Assembly (NCBI RefSeq): GCF_008704795.1
Contig: NZ_CP023690.1
Coordinates: 3,048,501-3,112,500, forward strand
Direction of reading: 5' to 3'
DNA from: Streptomyces spectabilis
GTDB taxonomy: Bacteria > Actinomycetota > Actinomycetes > Streptomycetales > Streptomycetaceae
DNA: 64,000 bases
Position numbers and translations under genes: made by a program. Below are positions 1-8,452 of the stretch, piece by piece (position 1 is the first letter of the stretch; each line of letters begins with the position of its first letter). The notes below the pieces were generated by a model. It was not told where the DNA came from, did not search any database, and saw only the letters and a program-made list of their open reading frames with translations.

Positions 1-450
1 GGCGGCGTGCACGGCGACAACAACGCGACCTACCTGGTGGGCGACGTGGACGAGGAGTCGAGGCTCCTGGTCGAGCGCACCCGCGAGTCCCTCAACCGCG
101 CCATCAAGGCCGTCAGGCCCGGCCGGCAGATCAACATCATCGGCCGCGTCATCGAGTCGTACGCGAAGCGCTTCGGGTACGGCGTGGTCCGCGACTTCAC
201 CGGCCACGGCATCAACACGTCGTTCCACTCCGGCCTGATCGTCCCGCACTACGACAGCCCGCACGCGACCACGGTCATCCAGCCCGGCATGACGTTCACG
301 ATCGAGCCGATGCTGACCCTCGGGACGCACGAGTACGACATGTGGGACGACGGCTGGACGGTCGTGACCAAGGACCGCAAGCGCACCGCGCAGTTCGAGC
401 ACACGCTGGTGGTGACGGACACCGGGGCGGAGATCCTGACCCTGCCGTAA
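1..450 (+). CDS. map: Methionine aminopeptidase type I (C-terminal part)
   Basis: The gene begins before the window; 149 C-terminal residues are visible. MetAP removes the initiator methionine from nascent proteins in the cytoplasm using a two-metal centre. Four of the five usual metal ligands can be read: Asp in HGDNN, His in GHGINTSFH, Glu in FTIEPM and Glu in AQFEHT. The first Asp lies upstream of the window. The reading frame is intact to TAA, so the visible part is not degraded. The family (M24A) is certain; which MetAP paralogue this is cannot be told, because streptomycetes often have several. Confidence 0.95.
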   Translation, partial: GGVHGDNNATYLVGDVDEESRLLVERTRESLNRAIKAVRPGRQINIIGRVIESYAKRFGYGVVRDFTGHGINTSFHSGLIVPHYDSPHATTVIQPGMTFTIEPMLTLGTHEYDMWDDGWTVVTKDRKRTAQFEHTLVVTDTGAEILTLP

Positions 451-522
451 ATTTCCTCACCCTGCCGCAAGCCGGAGGGGCGCGTAACGTTTTTACCGAC
501 AGGGCGTCGGGAACCAGTTGAC

Positions 523-541
523 TTAGGTAAGCCTAACTTGG
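523..541. promoter_or_regulatory. Iron box (DmdR/IdeR-type operator) upstream of heme oxygenase
   Basis: TTAGGTAAGCCTAACTT lies 57 bp before the heme oxygenase start and closely matches the actinobacterial iron box TTAGGTTAGGCTAACCTAA. Iron-loaded DmdR/IdeR repressors are known to bind such sites, so the gene should be induced when iron is short. The match is seen; binding is inferred. Confidence 0.8.
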
Positions 542-597
542 ATGATCGGTGCTGGCCACACTGGTTTCCCGCCCTTCTCGGCATCCGGAGGTCCCGC

Positions 598-1284
598 ATG
601 GACTCGGCGATCCCTCAGCCCACCGCACCGCTCTCGTTCTCGACGCTCATCCGCACCGCGTCCCACGAACAGCACACGGAGGCGGAGACGTCGACGTTCA
701 TGAGCGACCTCCTGGGCGGCCGCCTGGGCGTGGACGCGTACGCGCGCTACACGGAACAGCTGTGGTTCGTCTACCGCGCCCTGGAGGACGGCGCCGAGGC
801 CCTGCGCGAGGACCCCGTCGCCGGGCCGTTCATCAAGACCGAGCTGCTGCGCGTCGCCGAACTGGAGCGGGACCTCGCGCATCTGCGGGGCGCGGACTGG
901 CGCGAGCGCGCCACCGCGCTGCCCGCGACGGCCGCCTACGCGGCACGGGTCGAGGAGTGCGCCCGGACGTGGCCGGGCGGATACGTCGCCCACCACTACA
1001 CCCGCTACCTCGGCGACCTCTCCGGCGGGCAGATCATCCGGGGCCGGGCGGAGAAGGCGTGGGGGTTCGCCCGCAAGGGCGACGGCGTGCGGTTCTACGT
1101 CTTCGAGGGGATCTCCAACCCGGCCGCGTTCAAGCGCGGGTACCGCGAGCTGCTCGACCGGATCGAGGTCACCGTTCCCGACCAGCTCGAACGGCACCGG
1201 ATCGTCGACGAGTGCAAGCGGGCGTTCGCCCTGAACACGGCCGTCTTCCAGGACCTCGCCACCGAGTTCCCGCACGCGGCGTGA
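598..1284 (+). CDS. Biliverdin-producing heme oxygenase
   Basis: A 228-residue cytoplasmic enzyme that cleaves heme to biliverdin, CO and Fe2+, releasing iron from imported heme. The proximal-histidine region reads TASHEQHTEAE near residue 25, and the distal helix carries YLGDLSGGQ with the flexible glycines typical of HmuO/HO-1. Length matches bacterial HmuO (about 215-230 aa). ATG 598 was chosen because GGAGG at 587-591 sits 6 nt upstream; an earlier in-frame start lacks this. The iron box at 523-541 and the heme-uptake genes that follow support a role in heme-iron use. Confidence 0.93.
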   Translation: MDSAIPQPTAPLSFSTLIRTASHEQHTEAETSTFMSDLLGGRLGVDAYARYTEQLWFVYRALEDGAEALREDPVAGPFIKTELLRVAELERDLAHLRGADWRERATALPATAAYAARVEECARTWPGGYVAHHYTRYLGDLSGGQIIRGRAEKAWGFARKGDGVRFYVFEGISNPAAFKRGYRELLDRIEVTVPDQLERHRIVDECKRAFALNTAVFQDLATEFPHAA

Positions 1285-1305
1285 CCCGGGCCCCCGCCCG
1301 GGTCA
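1282..1305. terminator. Bidirectional hairpin spanning both convergent stop codons
   Basis: TGACCCGGGC and GCCCGGGTCA form a perfect 10-bp stem around a CCCC loop. The first TGA is the heme oxygenase stop and the TGA on the other strand is the PhzF stop, so one hairpin contains both stops and probably terminates both transcripts. Confidence 0.7.
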
Positions 1306-2037
1306 GGGGCCCCAGGTGGCGTGCGAAGGCAGCGCCACGCGGCCGCCCACCTCGATGAGGTCCCCGGGGCCCGGCGCCGTGATGATCTGGGAGCCGCGCC
1401 CCTGCGTGATGTTGAGGGCGCGGCCCAGCCGATGGGTGAGGAGGAGGGCCGCCGCACCGGTGGCCTCGTCCTCACTGATGCCGTCGTTCCGCCCGGGGAA
1501 GCCCCGCGCCCGCACCCGCCCCGCGGCCTCGTCCTCCCAGGCCCAGGCGTAGATCCACTCCCCGGCGGGCGGCACCGCGAGCGCCTCCACCTCGGCCGCC
1601 GAACCGTACGCGCGCAGCGTCCGCGGCGGCGCCCACTCCGCCCGCGCCGCGATCCAGGTGAACTCCCCGTCCTGATGCGCCTCGACGACCCCCGCGGGGG
1701 TGACGAGCTCGGGCACGTCAAGCAGCCAGGCGGCGCCGAGGCAGGGATATCCGGCGAAGGGCAGGCGCGTGGTGGGCGTGTAGATGTCGATGTGCCCGCG
1801 CTCGGGGTCGTCGACGAACACCGTCTCGCTGAAGCCGAGCTTCCCGGCGAGCTCCTGTCGCGCCTCGCGCGCGGGCATGCGGCCGCCGTCCCTGACGACT
1901 CCGAGTTCGTTGCCGTACCGGCCGTCGGGTCCGCAGAAGACCCGCAGGACGTCGACTCCGGCGTGCACGTCGGCCCCGGCGGGCACGTCGGCCCCGCCGC
2001 CAGCGCCGGGTGTGCCCGGCCCCTGTTCTTCGGTCAC
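1303..2037 (-). CDS. PhzF family isomerase/epimerase-like protein
   Basis: About 244 residues with the PhzF (diaminopimelate-epimerase) fold: an N-terminal VDVLRVFCG strand, a YGNELGVV loop, and LGFSETVFV with the glutamate used for catalysis in PhzF. The second-half motif, usually CGHAT, is altered to AGYPCLGAAWLL. PhzF isomerises a phenazine precursor, but most homologues have unknown substrates and no phenazine genes are nearby. The start is uncertain: GTG at 2037 is used here, while in-frame TTG at 2049 is possible and the region between is low-complexity Ala/Gly. A second, more canonical PhzF protein is at 23313-24197. Confidence 0.8.
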   Translation of the reverse strand: MTEEQGPGTPGAGGGADVPAGADVHAGVDVLRVFCGPDGRYGNELGVVRDGGRMPAREARQELAGKLGFSETVFVDDPERGHIDIYTPTTRLPFAGYPCLGAAWLLDVPELVTPAGVVEAHQDGEFTWIAARAEWAPPRTLRAYGSAAEVEALAVPPAGEWIYAWAWEDEAAGRVRARGFPGRNDGISEDEATGAAALLLTHRLGRALNITQGRGSQIITAPGPGDLIEVGGRVALPSHATWGP

Positions 2038-2052
2038 TTGGGCATTCAAGCA

Positions 2053-2082
2053 TCCGGCGCCGCACGTACGTGCGGCGCCGGA
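2053..2082. repeat. 30-bp perfect palindrome
   Basis: TCCGGCGCCGCACGT is followed directly by its reverse complement with no spacer. It lies after the stop of the first HtaA gene and before the PhzF start, both on the minus strand. It could be a terminator stem or an operator for a dimeric repressor; no T-run follows. Confidence 0.75.
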
Positions 2083-2129
2083 CGAGGAGTTGGGGTCGTC
2101 ACACCCCGGCCCGGGTCACGCCGGTGGCG

Positions 2130-3650
2130 TCACGCCCGCGCGCCGTGGCCGGGACCGCGCCGCCGTGCCGCGTACACGGCGCCCGCGCCGGCCGCGACCA
2201 CCGCGCCCGCGATCCCGAGGAGCGCGCCCGACGGCGTCTCGGAGCCGGTCTCCGCGAGGGCCCCGGTGTCGCCGCCGACGGAACCGCCGCCACCCACGGA
2301 CCCGGCGGGCCCGGTGTCACCGCCCATGCCGGACGCGCCGGAGCCGGCGGACCCCGTCGAGCCGGAGGAGCCGGAGGAGCCCGCGGCGGGCGGGATGCTC
2401 GCCCGCTTGGACAGGGTGAGCGCGACGGTCACCGGGTCGATCGGGTCGCCCGGCTTGTAGATGGAGCCCACCGCGCCGTTGGCGAACTGCCGCGCGCCCG
2501 CCGCCGTGAACTTCGCGGGGACCTTGTCGAGGAGCACCACGTCGTTCTTGGCGGCGTACGAGACGCGGGACAGGTCGAGCGTCGCGAACTTCACGTTGTC
2601 ACGGGTGCGGCCCTGCGCCTTCACGTCGGCGTACAGCGTGCCCTTCTTCCCGCTCGCCTTGACCCTGAGGTCACTGAACGTCATGTCGATGCCGTGCGCC
2701 TGGTACCGGAACCGCACGCTGCCGCCGAAGGAGGCGTCCACCGTCTTGGCGCTCGCGCTCCACTTGGCCTTGGCGTAGGGGAAGTCATAGCCGCTCGCCT
2801 TCTTCTTGGCGCCGCCGGCCGTCGTCACCTTGCCGCCGGCGGAGATGTAGCGGCGGAAGCTCTCCTTCATGCCCCACGACATCTTGCCGCCGACGACCTT
2901 CTTCGGCTGGGTGGCGGTCGGGGTCGGCTTGGGCTCGGGCTTCGTGGGGGTCGACGGGGTCGGCTTGGGCGTGGTGCTCGGCGACGGCTTGGGGTCGGGG
3001 TCCGGGCCGGGAACGGGCGCGCCGGGCTTCACCGTGAGGGTGGCCGGGTCGAGCACCTCGCCCTTGCGGTACATGCCGTTGAAGGCCTCCGCGCCCTTGG
3101 CGGTCAGTTTCGCCGGGACGTCCTTGTACGTCACCGCGCCGCCCTCGCCGTGGCCCGGCCGGATGCCGTCGAGGTCGAGCGTGGCGAAGTCGATGTCGTT
3201 CTGCTTGGCCCCGTTGAGGGTGACGTCCGCCCGGATGGCGCCGGTCTTGCCCTTGGTGTGCACCTTCACGTCCGCGATGGTGATGTCGAAGCGGTGCACG
3301 GTGGAGGTGAAGCGGACGCCGCCCTTGAAGGCGGTCTTCAGGGCGTGGTTGCCCAGGTCGTACGTGCCTTTGGCGCCGCCGAAGGTGAACACGCCGTTGC
3401 GCGGGGCCTGCTGGGCGCCGCCGCTGGTGGTGATCTTGCCTGCGGCGCCGTTGACCACGTAGTTCCGGAAGGACTCCTTCAGACCCCAGTCCAGGGTGCC
3501 GTCCACGACGCTGTACACCGGCGGCGCCTGCGGGGACCCGGCGGCGGGCTCGTCGGCGGCGAACGCCGGCAGGGTGAGCGCGCTCGCGCCGAGCGCGGCG
3601 GCCGTCGCGACGGCGGCCGCACGGACTATGGGGCGGCGGGGGGCAGCCAT
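2130..3650 (-). CDS. HtaA-domain heme-binding protein, sortase-type anchor
   Basis: 506 residues. An N-terminal signal peptide (about residues 1-31, ending LPAFA) is followed by two HtaA domains beginning near residues 48 (GTLDWGLKESFRNYV) and 260 (GKMSWGMKESFRRYI). A Pro/Thr/Lys-rich linker separates them. A Gly/Ser-rich stalk leads to LAETG, a hydrophobic helix and ARRRG, the layout of a sortase substrate. HtaA domains bind heme at the corynebacterial surface and pass it to HmuT. The gene follows 3706-5220 on the same strand, so both probably share the iron-box promoter at 5288-5306. Function is inferred from domain and context; heme binding of this protein is not shown by sequence alone. 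Confidence 0.92.
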   Translation of the reverse strand: MAAPRRPIVRAAAVATAAALGASALTLPAFAADEPAAGSPQAPPVYSVVDGTLDWGLKESFRNYVVNGAAGKITTSGGAQQAPRNGVFTFGGAKGTYDLGNHALKTAFKGGVRFTSTVHRFDITIADVKVHTKGKTGAIRADVTLNGAKQNDIDFATLDLDGIRPGHGEGGAVTYKDVPAKLTAKGAEAFNGMYRKGEVLDPATLTVKPGAPVPGPDPDPKPSPSTTPKPTPSTPTKPEPKPTPTATQPKKVVGGKMSWGMKESFRRYISAGGKVTTAGGAKKKASGYDFPYAKAKWSASAKTVDASFGGSVRFRYQAHGIDMTFSDLRVKASGKKGTLYADVKAQGRTRDNVKFATLDLSRVSYAAKNDVVLLDKVPAKFTAAGARQFANGAVGSIYKPGDPIDPVTVALTLSKRASIPPAAGSSGSSGSTGSAGSGASGMGGDTGPAGSVGGGGSVGGDTGALAETGSETPSGALLGIAGAVVAAGAGAVYAARRRGPGHGARA

Positions 3651-3705
3651 GGTCAGTGTGCTCCTTGGGTGGAGGAAGGGGAGGGGAAAGAGAGGACGGG
3701 GTGGT

Positions 3706-5220
3706 TCAGGGGGTGCCGGCGGAGTCGTCGGCGGTGCCGTCCGCGCGGGCGGCGCGCCGCTTGCGGGTGAGGCCGAAGGCGACCGCTGCCGCGACGAGCA
3801 GGGCGGCGACGGCGCCGACGGTGATCGGCAGGGCGGCGGAGGAATCCGACATGTCGTCGGCGGACCCGGCGGCCTTCCCGGTCTTCGGCCCGGCGGCGTC
3901 CGCGGACTTCGCCGCCTTGGGCGCCGCGGCCGAGCCGAGATCGGGGAGCGCGGGCAGCTCCGCCTTCTCGTCGACGGCGACGGCCAGCGAGACGGGGTCC
4001 ATCGCGGTGCCCGCCTTGTACATGGAGCCGAACGCCTTGGCCCCGTCGGCGGTGAGCTTCGCGGGCGCCTCGGTGACGGCGATGAGGCCGTCCCTGGGCT
4101 TGAGGTCCGCGAGGCCCGCGCCGGTGAAGGTGACGAGCGGCGCCTTCTTCTTGGTGAAGTCCCCGCTGTCGACGTCGGCGTAGAGCGTGCCCTTGCCGTC
4201 CTCGACGCCGACCGCGACCCGGCTCAGGCCGATGTCGAGCCCGTGCTTGCCGGTGAAGCGGACGGCACCGGTGAAGTCGGCGTCGAGGGTGCGCTTCTTC
4301 CCGTCGTACGAGCCCTCGCCGCGCGGGAAGCGGAACAGCGCGCCGCCGTCCTGGGCACCGGAGCTCAGGGACCACTTGCCCTTGGCGATGGATCCGGAGA
4401 CGTACTCGCGGAAGGTGCGGCGCACGCCCCAGTCGACGGCGGCGTCCTCGATGCGCCCGGCGTCCTTCGCCTTCCGGTCCTTCGCGGCGCCCTTCCCGTC
4501 CTTCTTGCCGTCCTTCTTGCCTTCGGCCTTCTCGGCGGGCTTCTTCGGCTTGTCGGACGGCTTCGTGCCGGTGGCCGCGGCGAGGTCCGTCGAGAGGCTC
4601 ACCGGGTCGAGCCGCGTGCCCGCCGTGTAGTACCCGGCGAAGGCCTTCGCGCCCTGCGCGGTGAGCGTGGCGGGGATGTTGGTGAGGGCGATCGGGCCCG
4701 AGCCGCCCTTCATGTCGATGCCCGACAGGTTCAGCGACGCGAGCGGCACCTGTGCGGTCGAGGTGACATTGCCGGTGCCCTTGGCCTTGCTGACCATGTC
4801 GGCGTAGAGCGTGCCGGAGCCGCCGGAGACCTTGACGGTGGGGCGGCTGATCGTCAGGTCGAGCTGGTACGAGGAGCCCTTCTTGTGGCCGGTGAAGTGC
4901 ACCCCGCCGGAGAACCCGGCGCTGAAGGCGCCGCTCGCCGGATCGTAGGCCCCCGTGGCGGAGTGGAAGCGGAACTGGCTGCCGCCGACGGTGGCGGCGC
5001 CGCCCTTGAGGTTCCAACTGCCGTGCGCGATGGGCCCGGTGACATAGCTCTGGAAGGAGGACTTGATGCCCCAGTCGAGCCTGCCGCCGCGCACGGTGCG
5101 CTCCTCGGCGTGGGCGGCGGCGGCCGGGAGCAGCGCGGTGACGAGCCCGGCCAGGACGGCCGCGACGAGGGCGCGGGCGCCGTGGCCGCGGGGCGCTCGC
5201 GGCGGTCTGGACGACGGCAT
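3706..5220 (-). CDS. HtaA-domain heme-binding protein, membrane-anchored
   Basis: 504 residues. The signal peptide has the hydrophobic core ALVAAVLAGLVTALL and ends AAAHA. Two HtaA domains start with GRLDWGIKSSFQSYV and AAVDWGVRRTFREYV and are joined by a very Lys-rich linker (repeats of KKDGKKDGK). The C-terminus has a membrane helix (PITVGAVAALLVAAAVAFGL) and a basic tail but no LPxTG-like motif, unlike its neighbour, so it is probably membrane-anchored. ATG 5220 was chosen because GGAGGGG lies just upstream; an earlier in-frame start at 5262 lacks this. It is transcribed away from hmuTUV with a common iron box between them, as expected for a heme relay from surface to HmuT. Confidence 0.9.
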   Translation of the reverse strand: MPSSRPPRAPRGHGARALVAAVLAGLVTALLPAAAAHAEERTVRGGRLDWGIKSSFQSYVTGPIAHGSWNLKGGAATVGGSQFRFHSATGAYDPASGAFSAGFSGGVHFTGHKKGSSYQLDLTISRPTVKVSGGSGTLYADMVSKAKGTGNVTSTAQVPLASLNLSGIDMKGGSGPIALTNIPATLTAQGAKAFAGYYTAGTRLDPVSLSTDLAAATGTKPSDKPKKPAEKAEGKKDGKKDGKGAAKDRKAKDAGRIEDAAVDWGVRRTFREYVSGSIAKGKWSLSSGAQDGGALFRFPRGEGSYDGKKRTLDADFTGAVRFTGKHGLDIGLSRVAVGVEDGKGTLYADVDSGDFTKKKAPLVTFTGAGLADLKPRDGLIAVTEAPAKLTADGAKAFGSMYKAGTAMDPVSLAVAVDEKAELPALPDLGSAAAPKAAKSADAAGPKTGKAAGSADDMSDSSAALPITVGAVAALLVAAAVAFGLTRKRRAARADGTADDSAGTP

Positions 5221-5287
5221 GGGACCCCTCCAAGACGAACGGTGACAAGCGGCGGCAAGCAAGCGGAGGCAAGCAGGGCCTAGATCG

Positions 5288-5306
5288 TTAGGTAAGGCTA
5301 ACCTAA
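5288..5306. promoter_or_regulatory. Iron box in the divergent HtaA / hmuT promoter region
   Basis: TTAGGTAAGGCTAACCTAA is a nearly perfect 19-bp iron box. It lies 68 bp upstream of the minus-strand HtaA gene and 49 bp upstream of hmuT on the plus strand, so one repressor site can control both operons. Regulation by DmdR/IdeR is inferred from the consensus. Confidence 0.9.
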
Positions 5307-5354
5307 ACTAAGATCTCGTCATCAGGGAACCACACGACAGGACGGTGGACTTCG

Positions 5355-6365
5355 GTGCGTAAGCCGCGCTCACTCCGGATGGCCGGCGCCTTGGCGGCCG
5401 TGCTCGCCCTCACCCTCGCCGGATGCGGATCCACGGGTGACGGCGGCTCAGCGGGCGGGAGCACGAAGGCGAAGGCCGCCCACGCCGACCGCGTGGAACC
5501 GCTCGAGGACGTGCCGGAGCCGAAGCTCCCGGTGACCGTCGACTCCGCCGACGGCAAGAAGGTCACGGTCGAGGACACAAGCCGCATCGTGCCGCTCAGC
5601 GGCAGCCTGAGCGAGATCGTGTTCACCCTCGGCCTCGGCAAGAGCGTCGTGGCGCGCGACATCACCGCCACCTTCGACCAGGCCGGGAAGCTGCCCGTGG
5701 TGACACGGGCCCACGACGTGTCGGCGGAGAGCGTGCTCTCCCTGAAGCCGACGGTCGTCCTCGCCGAGAGCACGACGGGTCCCGCGGAGGCCGTCGACCA
5801 GATCCGGGACGCGGGCATCCCGCTCGTCGTGCTCGACCCGGCCAAGGGCCTGGACGACGTCGGCCCGCGCATCAAGGCGGTCGCGAAGGCGCTCGGCGTG
5901 CCGAAGGCGGGCACGGCCCTCACCTCCCGCACGGAAGCGCGGCTCGACAAGGTGCGCGAGTCCGTTCCGGACAAGGGGAAGAAGCCGCGCGTGGCCTTCC
6001 TCTATCTGCGCGGCTCGGCCTCGGTCTATCTGCTCGGCGGCCGCGATTCGGGCGCTTCCTCGCTGCTTGAGGCGGCGGGCGCGGTCGACGCGGGCAAGGA
6101 GTCGGGCCTGAGGAAGGACTTCACGGCGATCACCAGCGAGGCCCTCGCGAAGGCCGCGCCGGACGCGATCCTGGTGATGTCCAAGGGACTCGCATCGGTC
6201 GGCGGCGTCGACGGCCTGGTGAAGATCCCCGGCGTCGCCGAGACCCCGGCGGGCATGGACCGTCGCGTCGTCTCCGTCGAGGACGGCGTGCTCCTCAACT
6301 ACGGCCCGCGCACGGACCGGGTGCTCGCCTCCCTCGTGGACCAGCTGTACGGGGACGCCGAGTGA
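5355..6365 (+). CDS. hmuT: Heme ABC transporter substrate-binding lipoprotein
   Basis: 336 residues. The signal peptide ends in the lipobox LTLAGC, so the mature protein is lipid-anchored at Cys. The rest is a helical-backbone periplasmic-binding fold: RIVPLSGSLSEIVFTLGLGKSVVARD near residue 75, then SLKPTVVLAE. HmuT receives heme from HtaA proteins and delivers it to HmuUV. The GTG start follows GGTGGA. The stop overlaps the next start in GTGA (6362-6365), showing translational coupling to the permease gene. A siderophore as substrate cannot be excluded, but the adjacent HtaA genes argue for heme. Confidence 0.9.
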   Translation: MRKPRSLRMAGALAAVLALTLAGCGSTGDGGSAGGSTKAKAAHADRVEPLEDVPEPKLPVTVDSADGKKVTVEDTSRIVPLSGSLSEIVFTLGLGKSVVARDITATFDQAGKLPVVTRAHDVSAESVLSLKPTVVLAESTTGPAEAVDQIRDAGIPLVVLDPAKGLDDVGPRIKAVAKALGVPKAGTALTSRTEARLDKVRESVPDKGKKPRVAFLYLRGSASVYLLGGRDSGASSLLEAAGAVDAGKESGLRKDFTAITSEALAKAAPDAILVMSKGLASVGGVDGLVKIPGVAETPAGMDRRVVSVEDGVLLNYGPRTDRVLASLVDQLYGDAE

Positions 6366-7456
6366 CCCTCGTGACCAAGCCGTCCGCCGCGGCGCCCACG
6401 CGGGAGACGGCCACCGCCCGGCGCGGGCGGCGCGGGACGCCCGCGCTGCTCACCGCCGCCCTCGCGGCCGCCCTCGCCGTGCTGTGCCTGCTGTCCGCGG
6501 GGCTCGGCGCGTACGACATCCCGCTCGGCGACGTCCTCGCCTCCGTCCGGCACCGCGTCGGCCTCGGCGGGCACGCGCTCGACCGGGTGCCGGAGAGCGT
6601 GCTGTGGAACGTACGCCTTCCGCGCGTGACGCTCGCGCTGCTCGTCGGCGCGTCGCTCGGCTGCGCGGGCGCGCTGATGCAGGGCGTGTTCGGCAATCCG
6701 CTGGCCGAGCCGGGCGTCATCGGGATCTCCTCCGGCGCGGCCGTGGGCGCGGTCGCCTCGATCGCGCTCGGCCTGAGCTTCTTCGGCAACTGGACCGTCA
6801 CGGTCTGCGCGTTCGTCGCCGGGCTCGCCACCGTGCTGCTCGTGTACGCCCTCTCGCGCGAGGGCGGCCGCAGCGAAGTGGTGACGCTGATCCTCACCGG
6901 CATCGCCGTGAACGCCTTCGCGGGCGCGCTGATCGGCCTGTGCATCTTCTTCGCCGACAACGCCCAGGTCTCGCAGATCACGTTCTGGCAGCTCGGCTCG
7001 CTCGCCCAGGCCACCTGGCCGAAGGTGCTCGCCGTCCTGCCGTGCGCGGCGGCCGGGCTGCTGGTCGCGCCGTGTTACGCCCGCAAGCTGGACCTGCTCG
7101 CGCTCGGCGAACGGCCCGCGCGGCACCTGGGCGTGGACGTGGAGCGGCTGCGGATCGTCCTGGTGCTCGTGGTGGCGCTGCTGACCGCGGCGGCCGTGGC
7201 GGTGGCCGGGATCATCACGTTCGTGGGGCTGCTCGTGCCGCATCTGCTGCGGATGGCGGCGGGGCCCGGGCACCGCTTCCTGGTGCCGGGCAGCGCGCTC
7301 GGCGGGGCAGTGGTGCTCGTCGGCGCCGACCTCGCGGCCCGTACCGTGGCCGCCCCCGCCGAGCTGCCGCTCGGCGTCCTCACCGCGCTCTTCGGCAGCC
7401 CGTTCTTCTTCTGGCTGCTGCGCAGGACCCGTCGCAAGCAAGGGGGTTGGGCATGA
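6362..7456 (+). CDS. hmuU: Heme ABC transporter permease (FecCD family)
   Basis: 364 residues, many hydrophobic helices. The FecCD/BtuC signatures are readable: NVRLPRVTLALLVGASLGCAG, MQGVFGNPLAEPGVIGISSGAAVGAV and VAGIITFVGLLVPHLLRM. This permease carries heme through the membrane as a dimer with HmuV. It overlaps hmuT by 4 nt (GTGA) and hmuV by 4 nt (ATGA), so the three proteins are made in concert. Confidence 0.93.
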   Translation: MTLVTKPSAAAPTRETATARRGRRGTPALLTAALAAALAVLCLLSAGLGAYDIPLGDVLASVRHRVGLGGHALDRVPESVLWNVRLPRVTLALLVGASLGCAGALMQGVFGNPLAEPGVIGISSGAAVGAVASIALGLSFFGNWTVTVCAFVAGLATVLLVYALSREGGRSEVVTLILTGIAVNAFAGALIGLCIFFADNAQVSQITFWQLGSLAQATWPKVLAVLPCAAAGLLVAPCYARKLDLLALGERPARHLGVDVERLRIVLVLVVALLTAAAVAVAGIITFVGLLVPHLLRMAAGPGHRFLVPGSALGGAVVLVGADLAARTVAAPAELPLGVLTALFGSPFFFWLLRRTRRKQGGWA

Positions 7457-8289
7457 TCGGGCGGCTCTTCGGCGTGCGCGAGCGCGCGCTGCCCGGGCCC
7501 GTGGCGCCGGGCGACGTCCTCGCCGAGGCCGTGGACGCGCGCCTCGCGCTCGGCGGCCGCGAGGTCCTGGCGGGCGTGTCGGTGGCGGCCCGCGCGGGCG
7601 AGGTGCTCGCCCTCGTCGGCCCCAACGGCGCGGGGAAGTCCACCCTCCTGGCCGCGCTCGCCGCCGATCTGACGCTCGCCTCCGGCGCCGTCCGGGTCTG
7701 CGGCCGGGCGGCCGGGGACTGGCCCGCTCGCGAACTGGCGCTGCGCCGCGCGGTGCTGCCGCAGTCGGCGACGCTGTCGTTCCCCTTCCCCGTGGAGGAC
7801 GTCGTGCGGATGGGGCGCGCGCCCTGGGCCGGGACCCGCCTGGAGGACGACGACGACAAGGTGGTGCGCGAGGCGATGGCCGCCACCGAGGTCACCGCGT
7901 TCGCGGCCCGGCCGTTCTCCGCGCTCAGCGGCGGCGAGCGGGCCCGGGTCGCGCTCGCCCGCGTGCTCGCCCAGCGGGCGCCGCTGCTGCTGCTCGACGA
8001 GCCGACCGCCGCGCTCGACCTGCGCCACCAGGAGCTGGTCCTGCGGATCTGCCGGGAGCGCGCCGCCGCCGGGGACGCGGTGGTCGTCGTCCTGCACGAC
8101 CTGGGCCTCGCGGCGGCGTACGCGGACCGGGCGGTGGTGCTTCGGAGCGGAACCGTGGCGGCGGACGGCGCCCCCCGCGACGTGTTCGACGCGGCGCTGC
8201 TGTCCGACGTGTACCGCCAGCCCATCGAGGTGTTCCCGCACCCGCGCACCGGCAAGCCGCTGGTCACGCCGGTGCGCGGGGTCGACTGA
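7453..8289 (+). CDS. hmuV: Heme ABC transporter ATP-binding protein
   Basis: 278 residues. Walker A is GPNGAGKST (about residue 57), the Q-loop region LPQSATLSFPFPVEDVV is typical of heme importers, the signature is LSGGERARV, and Walker B LLLLDEPTAALD is followed by the H-loop VVVLHDLGLA. It powers heme import with HmuU. Start ATG 7453 overlaps the hmuU stop (ATGA). About 160 bp without a gene follow before 8453. Confidence 0.94.
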   Translation: MIGRLFGVRERALPGPVAPGDVLAEAVDARLALGGREVLAGVSVAARAGEVLALVGPNGAGKSTLLAALAADLTLASGAVRVCGRAAGDWPARELALRRAVLPQSATLSFPFPVEDVVRMGRAPWAGTRLEDDDDKVVREAMAATEVTAFAARPFSALSGGERARVALARVLAQRAPLLLLDEPTAALDLRHQELVLRICRERAAAGDAVVVVLHDLGLAAAYADRAVVLRSGTVAADGAPRDVFDAALLSDVYRQPIEVFPHPRTGKPLVTPVRGVD

Positions 8290-8452
8290 CGGCGTCCGCC
8301 CGGACGGTCGCCGCCGCTCACGGGCGCCGCCGACTCCCGGCCGCCCCTCCCGTACATCCCCCGCGCGCGTTCGACGGTCTACGTCATCCCGTCCGGGGGC
8401 GGGACGAGGGCGACTGGTGGGCCGCGCGCCGGCCACCGGAAGGGCGTGAGCG

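Noticed and set aside
1303..2037. Phenazine biosynthesis cluster suggested by PhzF
   Set aside because: No other phz genes lie nearby. PhzF proteins are common and mostly of unknown substrate.
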